The position numbers and the translations under genes are program-made. A model generated the notes under the pieces. It did no database searches, was not told the DNA's origin, and saw only the letters and a list, made by a program, of their open reading frames with translations. A stretch of DNA of 64,000 bases, taken from assembly GCA_039698075.1 (NCBI GenBank), contig JBDKTJ010000060.1, positions 1 through 64,000 of the forward strand, read 5' to 3'. Shown here one piece after another: positions 24,757 to 31,001 of the stretch (positions are counted from its first letter, which is position 1; each line of letters starts with the position of its first letter). Source of the DNA: JAJFVC01 sp039698075 (GTDB lineage: Bacteria; Planctomycetota; Planctomycetia; Pirellulales; Thermoguttaceae).

Positions 24757-24804
24757 CTAGCGGGCCGGACGAGCGGAAAAGTGAGAAAAGAGCGGGCCGC
24801 CGGG
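24757..24804. repeat. Short GC-rich mosaic repeat
   Basis: GCGGGCCGG, GAGCGG and GAGCGGGCCGCCGG modules fill the gap between promoters L4 and L5. Confidence 0.55.
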
Positions 24805-24831
24805 GGATTACGCCACTATTGCGGTTTACAA
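24805..24831 (-). promoter_or_regulatory. Orphan operator-promoter L5
   Basis: TTGTAA, spacer ACCGCAATAGTGGCG (15), TAATCC. Its -35 holds the TAA stop of the gene at 24826-25263. The GC-rich repeat starts right after the -10 box and no gene of its own follows. Confidence 0.5.
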
Positions 24832-25263
24832 TGTCGAATTGCAGAGCGATTCGACCGAAACCCCGCGCGCCCTTGCTATCACGTCAAGCGCCGCGCAGAC
24901 TTCCGGCTTGCAATAAGGATTCCCTGCGCGGTTCTGCCCGGTTGCCCACCGGGTAAGGTTGACAAGCGCCGTTAAGGTTTCATCCGTGGCGGGCTGGGCA
25001 TCGGCCGCCGGTTGCACGGGTGGGCGAGCGGGCCGCCGGGCCGGGCCGTATTGGCGTAAGACACACCGATATTCGGCGGGGGTTGTCTCAATATCGGCTG
25101 GGGAACATTTCATCCCGGAGTAACCGGGCAACCGAGCAAGAGCCGCGCTCCCTTCGTGCCCCTCATCCTCGGCCGCAATGATGCGCCCCTCTTGGACGGC
25201 AATAAAAACGCGCCGCGGATTGCCGTTAGTGTCGTTCTTTGCGCGCAATCGTAAGAATTCCAT
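24826..25263 (-). CDS. Unrecognised protein with repeat-encoded linker (145 aa)
   Basis: ATG 25263 after AAAGGGGGAGTAGC. The N-terminal 70 residues are alpha/beta (MEFLRLRAKNDTNGNPRRVFIAVQEG). Then comes a Pro/Ala/Arg linker, ARRPARPPVQPAADAQPA, encoded by the GC-rich repeat at about 25008-25050, and a helical C-terminal domain. The repeat kept the frame open. Confidence 0.6.
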   Translation of the reverse strand: MEFLRLRAKNDTNGNPRRVFIAVQEGRIIAAEDEGHEGSAALARLPGYSGMKCSPADIETTPAEYRCVLRQYGPARRPARPPVQPAADAQPATDETLTALVNLTRWATGQNRAGNPYCKPEVCAALDVIARARGVSVESLCNSTL

Positions 25264-25264
25264 G

Positions 25265-25468
25265 CTACTCCCCCTTTCCAGCCGCAACAGGCAATTCCGG
25301 CATTCCCCACTTGTCCCGCAGTTCCGCAACCTCCCGATCAAGCTGAGCAAGCCGGACAACCAGGCCGTCCCGCACTTGCCGTTCGGCCGCCACTTCAATC
25401 AATCGCTCCACAATCGTTATCGCCTCTCCGAGCGACACCCAAAGCATTTTCCGTGTTGTCGGAATCAT
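25265..25468 (-). CDS. Coiled-coil protein (67 aa)
   Basis: Helical with heptads (ERLIEVAAERQVRDGLVVRLAQLDREVAEL). Short and soluble; may oligomerise. Adjacent to the genes on both sides in the leftward operon. Confidence 0.55.
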   Translation of the reverse strand: MIPTTRKMLWVSLGEAITIVERLIEVAAERQVRDGLVVRLAQLDREVAELRDKWGMPELPVAAGKGE

Positions 25469-25479
25469 GGTGCATCCCC

Positions 25480-25809
25480 TTACTTGAGCGCTACCACAAC
25501 GGGCAGCAAGGCCAACACTCCAAAGAACACCGTCATAGGCGCAACCAGCAACACAACGGCCGCAAGGGTTGCGCCTAGCACAATGACCGCCCCAACCTTT
25601 GCCCCGTTGTGCGGGCCGGTTCCACGGGCCGCCGGGCGGACGGAGCGGGCCGCCGGTTCCTTTGCGGGACGAACGGAGCGGGCCGCCGGGTGAGCGGGCC
25701 GGGCCGCCGGTTCCACGGTTTCACAAGCGGGCTGGGCATCGGGCGGAATTACTCCCGCCTTCTCAAGCGCCCGCAACAATCCCTTGTCAGGGTGAGGTAT
25801 CGTAATCAT
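25480..25809 (-). CDS. Membrane protein with repeat-encoded linker (109 aa)
   Basis: From ATG 25809 (GGGAGGGCGTAGCG): a short soluble head (MITIPHPDKGLLRALEKAG), a 45-residue Pro/Ala/Arg region with PAARSVRPA twice, encoded by the GC-rich repeat at 25611-25745, and two membrane segments (GAVIVLGATLAAVVLLV, MTVFFGVLALLPVVVAL). The linker looks inserted. Confidence 0.6.
   Translation of the reverse strand: MITIPHPDKGLLRALEKAGVIPPDAQPACETVEPAARPAHPAARSVRPAKEPAARSVRPAARGTGPHNGAKVGAVIVLGATLAAVVLLVAPMTVFFGVLALLPVVVALK
25611..25745. repeat. GC-rich mosaic repeat inside a gene
   Basis: Contains GGTTCCACGGGCCGCCGG, two copies of ACGGAGCGGGCCGCCGG and GGGCATCGGG modules, all within the reading frame of the membrane protein. 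Confidence 0.7.
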
Positions 25810-25826
25810 CGCTACGCCCTCCCGAC

Positions 25827-26063
25827 CTATCCAACGGCCACCGTTACGCCGTTCGACAAGACCATATCTTCCGGTTTCGGGCCAAAACAATCTCGAAACT
25901 CGACACGCCCCCGCTTGACGGTCGCAAGGTTAATCTCGTTCCCGTCGCAATCCTCAACGCCGTACACCCCTGTTGGCAGAGTGGACAGAAATAGCTCTAA
26001 ACACTCTTCCGAAACGTGCCGCCCGACCAGTTTTTCTGTCGCTTTCCGTATGATCCAAAACAT
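25827..26063 (-). CDS. Unrecognised protein (78 aa)
   Basis: Starts MFWIIRKATEKLVGRHVSEECLELF after GTGAGGGTACAACC. Alpha/beta, ends with VLSNGVTVAVG. Function unknown. Confidence 0.55.
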   Translation of the reverse strand: MFWIIRKATEKLVGRHVSEECLELFLSTLPTGVYGVEDCDGNEINLATVKRGRVEFRDCFGPKPEDMVLSNGVTVAVG

Positions 26064-26082
26064 GGTTGTACCCTCACTGTTG

Positions 26083-26268
26083 TTAGTTTCCGAAATTCAA
26101 GCGCTCACTTGACACCCACTGTTGCCCCTTGCCGGCAAGGGGCGTAACAAGGCAATCCACCCGCGAATAAACAACACGGGCATCAAGCACCCTTACGGCA
26201 ACTTGAATTGGGTTGACACTCAACAAACCCTCTTTGCCAATCAGCGCGGCTAGCTCTTTAATGCTCAT
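26083..26268 (-). CDS. Unrecognised protein (61 aa)
   Basis: Starts MSIKELAALIGKEGLLSV behind GAGGGGATGAGGGA. Small alpha/beta protein, unknown role. Confidence 0.55.
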   Translation of the reverse strand: MSIKELAALIGKEGLLSVNPIQVAVRVLDARVVYSRVDCLVTPLAGKGQQWVSSERLNFGN

Positions 26269-26280
26269 TCCCTCATCCCC

Positions 26281-26427
26281 TCAGATACGGCCGCACCGGA
26301 CCAAAACTGTTAAAAACGGCACGCCCTGTTTCGCGGTCAAGACCAGCAATAGGCCACGCCATCCACAAAGGCGATACATCAGCACGGGATTCGTTGCAAC
26401 CGTCAGCTTTGTTATGACACCCGGCAT
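26281..26427 (-). CDS. Small protein (48 aa)
   Basis: ATG 26427 follows GGAGGGCGAGACA and promoter L6. Reads MPGVITKLTVATNPVLMYRL, then a hydrophobic stretch. Too short for routine frame lists but well placed in the leftward array. Confidence 0.5.
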   Translation of the reverse strand: MPGVITKLTVATNPVLMYRLCGWRGLLLVLTAKQGVPFLTVLVRCGRI

Positions 26428-26449
26428 TGTCTCGCCCTCCTCTACATGT

Positions 26450-26477
26450 AGATTACATCACAATTGCAGGAAAGCAA
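26450..26477 (-). promoter_or_regulatory. Leftward operator-promoter L6
   Basis: TTGCTT, spacer TCCTGCAATTGTGATG, TAATCT. Confidence 0.75.
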
Positions 26478-26508
26478 ACATGGCGGGCGGGAATTCCGAC
26501 AGTGACAG

Positions 26509-26724
26509 CTAGATTCGCGCAGGTGTTGCCACTTTTGACGAAAAGACAAGCGATAAGCCGATTACCGCCGGTTCCACGGGCCGGCTAACCGCCGGGCGAG
26601 CATCGGCCGCCGGGCCGGGCATTGGTTCCACGGAATGAACGGGCCGGGCTGCAATTGACCCGACAAGCGCGGCCACAATCCCGACGTTGACCGAAACCAA
26701 TAATCGTAAGCGTGCAAAATTCAT
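26509..26724 (-). CDS. Membrane-anchored protein with repeat-encoded tail (71 aa)
   Basis: ATG 26724 overlaps the TAA of the gene before it. A hydrophobic N-terminus (LRLLVSVNVGIVAALVGSIA) is followed by VEPMPGPAADARPAVSRPVEPA, encoded by the GC-rich repeat at about 26565-26650. The original C-terminus may have been replaced. Confidence 0.45.
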   Translation of the reverse strand: MNFARLRLLVSVNVGIVAALVGSIAARPVHSVEPMPGPAADARPAVSRPVEPAVIGLSLVFSSKVATPARI

Positions 26725-26936
26725 TACTTCCGCCCTCCCGCGAAAGCGCGGCATTGCCGCGCTATCAAGGCGGTTTCCTCCCCGTCATCGGATCGAGCTA
26801 CACCGTAGGGGCCAATCGACCACGCGCGCCCGTCCAGCATGTAATAACGAATGTCACCAATCCAGCCGAGAAAAGCCGCACACGTCCGCAACATTCCGGC
26901 CGCATTGTCTTGACAATCTATCTTGATTTTCACCAT
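26724..26936 (-). CDS. Unrecognised protein (70 aa)
   Basis: ATG 26936 after CGGGAGGGCAACGGCA. Reads MVKIKIDCQDNAAGMLRTC and is alpha/beta throughout. Function unknown. Confidence 0.55.
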   Translation of the reverse strand: MVKIKIDCQDNAAGMLRTCAAFLGWIGDIRYYMLDGRAWSIGPYGVARSDDGEETALIARQCRAFAGGRK

Positions 26937-26955
26937 TGCCGTTGCCCTCCCGTGT

Positions 26956-27144
26956 TCATTCGTAATAGACCCCGCCAAGCGCCCCACGAACGCGAACTAA
27001 GCCAAGTGACGTTAGAACATCATGCCGGGCGCGCCGGTTCGCTCTGGCCTTTGCATTACGTTTGCTCTTGTGCTCACACTGGGCGCAACGATTTTCGCCG
27101 TCTTTCACGTCAATCTCAGTACCGCATAGTTCACAGAATTTCAT
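26956..27144 (-). CDS. Zinc-ribbon protein (62 aa)
   Basis: MKFCELCGTEIDVKDGENRCAQCEHK is a textbook CxxC-x14-CxxC zinc ribbon, followed by a basic helix. First gene after promoter L7, with AGGGGAAACACC as ribosome site. Confidence 0.65.
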   Translation of the reverse strand: MKFCELCGTEIDVKDGENRCAQCEHKSKRNAKARANRRARHDVLTSLGLVRVRGALGGVYYE

Positions 27145-27184
27145 GGTGTTTCCCCTTGTGTTGCTTGTGTAGCCCTCTACTTAG

Positions 27185-27212
27185 AGCTTACACCAACATT
27201 GCAGCGAAGCAA
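27185..27212 (-). promoter_or_regulatory. Leftward operator-promoter L7
   Basis: TTGCTT, spacer CGCTGCAATGTTGGTG, TAAGCT. It is the upstream end of the leftward array. Confidence 0.75.
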
Positions 27213-27520
27213 GGCGAACGGGCGGAAAATCGTCCAAAGGTTGTTAGATTCGCGTAGGTTGTAACGCTAGCGCCGGGTTTGCGCCGCAAGAGCGCCGGGC
27301 CGCCGATCAAGGCGGGCATCGGCCGCCGGGCCGCCCTCCCTTACCTGCCCGACCCATAGACGCATCGGGAACAACCCCGTTGACACCGTGCCTCTCGGAG
27401 GTACACACCCCGGCATAGACGCAAGCGCTTGCAACTAGGCGCTTATGGCGACTCGTTACGATGAATCGCGCAGGTAATCCGACAATGCTGCGTTTTCGCG
27501 CTTCACGGTTAGAGCGCTTC
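27213..27520. other. Non-coding stretch with GC-rich repeat
   Basis: Holds a GC-rich mosaic repeat at about 27283-27335 and GCGCTTC/CACGGTTA motifs near 27500-27530. No gene, RNA or clear promoter was found. Confidence 0.4.
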
Positions 27521-27721
27521 TCATACGGTTAGGTTGCACAAAACTAGGCATCCGTTCCCGATGATTGTGCAATCGTCACAGTCGGCACGACATGCAAGAC
27601 GCACCTTGTCGGCATGTTCGCTGCGATCCCACCATGCCTGCTCATCCCTGATTGTCCGATTATTCTCTACGAACGTAAAGAATAACCGGAAGTCGTTGTG
27701 ATTGCATGACTTGTCTCGAAT
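27521..27721 (-). pseudogene. 5'-truncated gene with GC-rich repeat at the break
   Basis: The minus-strand frame ending at TGA 27521-27523 reads IRDKSCNHNDFRLFFTFVEN, then DEQAWWDRSEHADKVRL and CRADCDDCTIIGNGC, clearly protein-like with a Cys cluster. Upstream of 27721 the frame enters the GC-rich repeat (27722-27780) and then a stop, with no suitable start codon. The repeat has apparently replaced the 5' end of the gene. Confidence 0.5.
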
Positions 27722-28511
27722 ATCCGGGCGGGTTCCACGGGCCGGGCAAGCGGGCGGGCGGGCCGGGCGGGGTCAAAACCGGAAGAGGCGATCCAGGCGG
27801 CAGACCGAGCGCGATCGGCTGCTCCTTCGACTGTCCATTTTGGTCGCAGCCGAGGACCGACGCGGCGGTCTAAACAGGTGCTCCCCAGGGTAACACCGTC
27901 GAAAGGTAGAGTGTCTCTCGGCACCCGCCGACACGGAAGAGAGGGTCAAATCGCAATAATGATGAGAAGGATACTCACCACGCATCTGAATGTGGAGTCC
28001 CCGGTAGGGATCAAACGATGCGGACTGACGTTCCGTAACCCATTGTCACGTACATTCTTACAGCGGCATTATTGCCTTTATTAGCTCCAAGGAAGATGTA
28101 AATGCCTTCAGGGCAATAGGTTACGCGAAGAATGGTGCAAACTAGCTTGAAAAGTTAATCGCGCCACCTAATCGACCTACAGCTAAGATGTTCATGCACT
28201 ACTCGTAAACACGAGTAATACATCAACATTCTGAAAGCAGACCGATAATAGGCCGGGATTAACTGACGGCATCGCTTTCAACCTGCGTGAGCCTAACTGA
28301 CTAAGTGGCAAGTCCCTATGACGAAAAGTTGTGCTCAAAAAGCCGTAATGGCTCTCGCAGGTCATTTCTCTGCCCAAAGGTGTGGTGCCGTTAAGCGGCT
28401 CTGGCCGCGTCCCCAAGGCATCTGGCAGGTAGCGGTAGCTGACGGCCGCCTTACGGCCACGGCCGAGAGGCAAATGATCCGTCGTGGTCACAGAAGCAAA
28501 GGCGTTTGCGC
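27722..28511. other. Gene-poor stretch
   Basis: Begins with GC-rich repeat (to about 27780). Open frames on both strands have unnatural composition. A 7-bp hairpin TACTCGT/ACGAGTA with loop AAAC lies at 28200-28217. Nothing else could be supported. Confidence 0.4.
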
Positions 28512-29018
28512 CTAGTTTCGGCCTTCTACACGCTTGTTCGAGCCGAGAAACTGCATCGGGTCGTCCGGCCTTATCGTAGGTTGGCGAAGAGGGCAGTTTG
28601 GCCGGCGACAGGGACCGTGCTCGGGATCGTCTTGGTCGCCTTGCGCAAGGCTGGGCAATGGACCAATCCAATCTTGGGGGATCGCGTGATACATTTCGAG
28701 CAGTTCTTTGTAATCACCCCATCCTGATTCGGAGGCCAATTCCGCGAGGATTTCAGTCTCCCGGCCGTCGCCGCCGACCCGAAGGGCCGGGGCATAGTAT
28801 TGCTCGCCTGTAGTGAAGATGACGAGCGTGCCGGTTGGACGGACAACTAACGCCGCGATGTCGAGTCCATCTTGTCGAAGCCGATGGATGTTGCGGCGGG
28901 ACACCCGTGGGTCGCCCGTCTCAGCCTCCAACCCTTCGGGTTGGTAAGTCTGAGCGCCCGACCGAAACAGACGTAACATACTGGAAGTAGGGTGTGCCAC
29001 AGCCATTATTTCCATCAT
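28512..29018 (-). CDS. Hypothetical protein (up to 168 aa)
   Basis: Protein-like from about residue 50 on: LDIAALVVRPTGTLVIFTTG, then a helical acidic part (EILAELASESGWGDYKELLEMYH) and a Cys pair (CRRPNC). Possible starts are 29018, 29015, 29006 and 28979; none has a clear ribosome site. Divergent from the recombinase at 29112, so it could be its regulator, though no helix-turn-helix is obvious. Confidence 0.5.
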   Translation of the reverse strand: MMEIMAVAHPTSSMLRLFRSGAQTYQPEGLEAETGDPRVSRRNIHRLRQDGLDIAALVVRPTGTLVIFTTGEQYYAPALRVGGDGRETEILAELASESGWGDYKELLEMYHAIPQDWIGPLPSLAQGDQDDPEHGPCRRPNCPLRQPTIRPDDPMQFLGSNKRVEGRN

Positions 29019-29048
29019 ACCTCACTTTTGCGCGTTTTGCAAGTTAAT

Positions 29049-29077
29049 TTGACTTTGCTGCAATTATGGTGTAAGAT
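29049..29077 (+). promoter_or_regulatory. Operator-promoter R12
   Basis: TTGACT, 17-base spacer TTGCTGCAATTATGGTG, TAAGAT. A hybrid: the -35 of the rightward type with the operator arrangement of the leftward type. Confidence 0.7.
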
Positions 29078-29111
29078 TGAGCAGTTCACGATGAACCCAG
29101 GAAACCTGACC

Positions 29112-29849
29112 ATGAAGAAGTATGTCATCTATTTTCGATCCGGCGAAAAACGCCGTGGTTCCCGCACCCTTGCGGAGCAACGGAAGCTGGCGAGCGAGTA
29201 CGTCGCCCTCAACCACGGCACCGTGGTCCGCGAGTTTATCGAGCATGAGACTCACAACACGCGAGTTGATCGTGCTCGTCCTGTGTTGCGAAAGGCGGTT
29301 GTGGCGGCTCAAGAGGGCGGCTATATCCTGCTCATCGCAAGCATAGGCCGGTTGTCGCGGAACCTGCATTTTACGGCAATCTTGCTCGAAAGCAAGGTCG
29401 GCTTCGCCTGCTGCGACATGCCGAAGGCCAACGAGAATACGATCCACATTTTACACGCCCTGGCCGGCGAGACGGCACGGGCCGTTGCCGACCGGACCCG
29501 ACAGGCGATGGCTGCTTGCCAAGCGCGTGGGGAATTGATTGGCTCGAATCGACCAGGGCATTGGGAGGGTCGGGAGCACAAACGAGGATGGAAGCAAGCA
29601 GTAAAGCGATCCTCGGAGTTGCGGACTGAGCGGGCTGCCCAGGCGTATGCCTTCCTGTTGCCACAGATCAAGGAGCGTCGGGAGCGTGGCGACACGCTGC
29701 CCGAGATCGTCGATTGGCTGAATGCGGCTGGACACACAACGACGGCCGGTAAACCATTCACTCAAACGGCCGTGTGGCGAATCATTCAGAGATACTTGGG
29801 TGACGAACTGCTCGGCAACAACACGCGAAAGTTTGCACACGCTCAATGA
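29112..29849 (+). CDS. Serine recombinase paralogue lacking catalytic residues
   Basis: About 245 residues, related along its length to the recombinase at 34560: both share the C-terminal YAFLLPxIKxxRExG, IVDWL and RYLGxExLGN blocks. The catalytic N-terminus is degenerate. Where resolvases have YxRVST this protein has YFRSGE (residues 7-12), so the nucleophile is absent or shifted; the usual KLDRLSR is ASIGRLSR, losing the Asp; and the AEQE-type acidic residue is gone. It may bind DNA without cutting. Start 29112 is chosen for the AGGAAACCTGACC site; 29091 is possible. Confidence 0.7.
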   Translation: MKKYVIYFRSGEKRRGSRTLAEQRKLASEYVALNHGTVVREFIEHETHNTRVDRARPVLRKAVVAAQEGGYILLIASIGRLSRNLHFTAILLESKVGFACCDMPKANENTIHILHALAGETARAVADRTRQAMAACQARGELIGSNRPGHWEGREHKRGWKQAVKRSSELRTERAAQAYAFLLPQIKERRERGDTLPEIVDWLNAAGHTTTAGKPFTQTAVWRIIQRYLGDELLGNNTRKFAHAQ

Positions 29850-30106
29850 GGACCGTCTACGTCGATTGGTATGCACCTTGGAGCGGCCCGCTTTCACCTG
29901 CGAGGCGGCTTGTACTCAACGTCTTGCTGCTGGTCGCCGTTCCCTGGGCGGCTTTGTTGACGACTGTCTGGGTCGTCAACTTCCCGTGGGGACGATACAA
30001 CGAATCGGGCAGGCCGATTGAAGAGTGGAAGAAGAACGAGCCGGTTGTGCGACAGGTCTATCATTTCGATCACGAGGAGTATGTGAAGTGGCTAAGCGAG
30101 CAGTGA
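29846..30106 (+). CDS. Small membrane protein (86 aa)
   Basis: ATGA overlap with the recombinase-like gene. One strong membrane segment (LVLNVLLLVAVPWAALLTTVWVV) and a soluble C-terminal part rich in Trp, His and Glu. Possibly a membrane partner of the region; unknown. Confidence 0.6.
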   Translation: MRTVYVDWYAPWSGPLSPARRLVLNVLLLVAVPWAALLTTVWVVNFPWGRYNESGRPIEEWKKNEPVVRQVYHFDHEEYVKWLSEQ

Positions 30107-30552
30107 AGAAGCAATCGAAGTCGAAGGAATCGAAGCCGAAGCCGGCGCTCAAGCCAGCAGCGGAAGCGAAATATCCGCCGCCGTTCGAGTTTCATTTTCG
30201 TGCCGGCCCTTACGTCGCGCCGAAGATTGCCAAAGGCGCGACGGTTCACGACGAGTACGTGGGTGACGTGGAGTGCATCGGCATAACCGACGCGCCGATC
30301 GCGTGGCCGGCTTATGCCGCCAAGACTGGTCGCCGCGAGAGTCCAATGCCGATCCTCACAGGGGCGTTGGTTCGAGCCGTCTGCGAGGAAGAGGAACTGG
30401 TGGTAGCACATTACTGGGGCGTGACTCGGCACATGGTCAACCGATGGAAGTGTGCCATTGCAGGAGCGACTGATTCCAACGAAGTGGCCGTGAACATTGC
30501 ACTGTCGAAGAATACTCCTGCCTTTCGTAAACAATTTGGATACGACCAGTAA
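30088..30552 (+). CDS. Helix-turn-helix protein, planctomycete-type
   Basis: GTG 30088 starts inside the preceding gene. A Lys-rich head (VAKRAVKKQSKSKESKPK) is followed by a conserved-looking middle and a C-terminal helix-turn-helix, EELVVAHYWGVTRHMVNRWK (about residues 112-131). I associate this WGV...WRWRKA-type module with planctomycete proteins. It is one candidate for the regulator of the operator-promoters, without direct evidence. Confidence 0.6.
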   Translation: MAKRAVKKQSKSKESKPKPALKPAAEAKYPPPFEFHFRAGPYVAPKIAKGATVHDEYVGDVECIGITDAPIAWPAYAAKTGRRESPMPILTGALVRAVCEEEELVVAHYWGVTRHMVNRWKCAIAGATDSNEVAVNIALSKNTPAFRKQFGYDQ

Positions 30553-30905
30553 TGGTGAAGACCTTCAAGATTCAGCGAACCAATGAGGCAGACCTGACTG
30601 TCACCGGGAAGGTCGTCGCCGAAGCCGCTGGCTGGCGGTATTACATGCGGGTAGTAGAGACGCTGGCCGGCGCATTCGTTCTTGTCATTGGCGACCAGGT
30701 GGATGAGTGGCAGACTACTCATTACGTCTTGTCTCGCACTGGCCTCCTGCACACGCTGCACAGCTTCGACACCGAGCCGCCCGTGCCCGGCGTCCGTTCC
30801 CTGGTCAATGGCTGGCCGGACGACGTGAGGGTGTGGCAGGACTTGCTCGAAGTCGTCGATGCCGTGCTCCGCGAGATCGGCGGCTACGCAGATCGTGCAG
30901 CGTAA
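30552..30905 (+). CDS. Unrecognised protein (117 aa)
   Basis: Start overlaps the stop of the preceding gene by one base. Beta-rich N-terminus (GWRYYMRVVETLAGAFVLVIG) and helical end. Last gene of the R12 transcript. Function unknown. Confidence 0.6.
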   Translation: MVKTFKIQRTNEADLTVTGKVVAEAAGWRYYMRVVETLAGAFVLVIGDQVDEWQTTHYVLSRTGLLHTLHSFDTEPPVPGVRSLVNGWPDDVRVWQDLLEVVDAVLREIGGYADRAA

Positions 30906-30968
30906 AGGGATAGAAACTATCCCTCTTAGCCGATTCAACCCCAATAAGCTGCATCTGAAATTGCTGCC

Positions 30969-30996
30969 TTGACTTACTGCACTTTTGCTATAGAGG
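30969..30996 (+). promoter_or_regulatory. Operator-promoter R13
   Basis: TTGACT, spacer TACTGCACTTTTGCTA, TAGAGG. The ATG at 31002 is only six bases after the -10 box. Confidence 0.65.
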
Positions 30997-31001
30997 TGAG
31001 C

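Noticed and set aside
27960..28060. Possible tRNA on the minus strand (GTTTGATCC and CCA-like end)
   Set aside because: The T stem does not pair and no acceptor or anticodon arm could be drawn.
28192..28671. A 159-codon minus-strand frame
   Set aside because: Ser/Arg/Pro-rich composition without ribosome site, and it overlaps the better-supported frame at 28512-29018.
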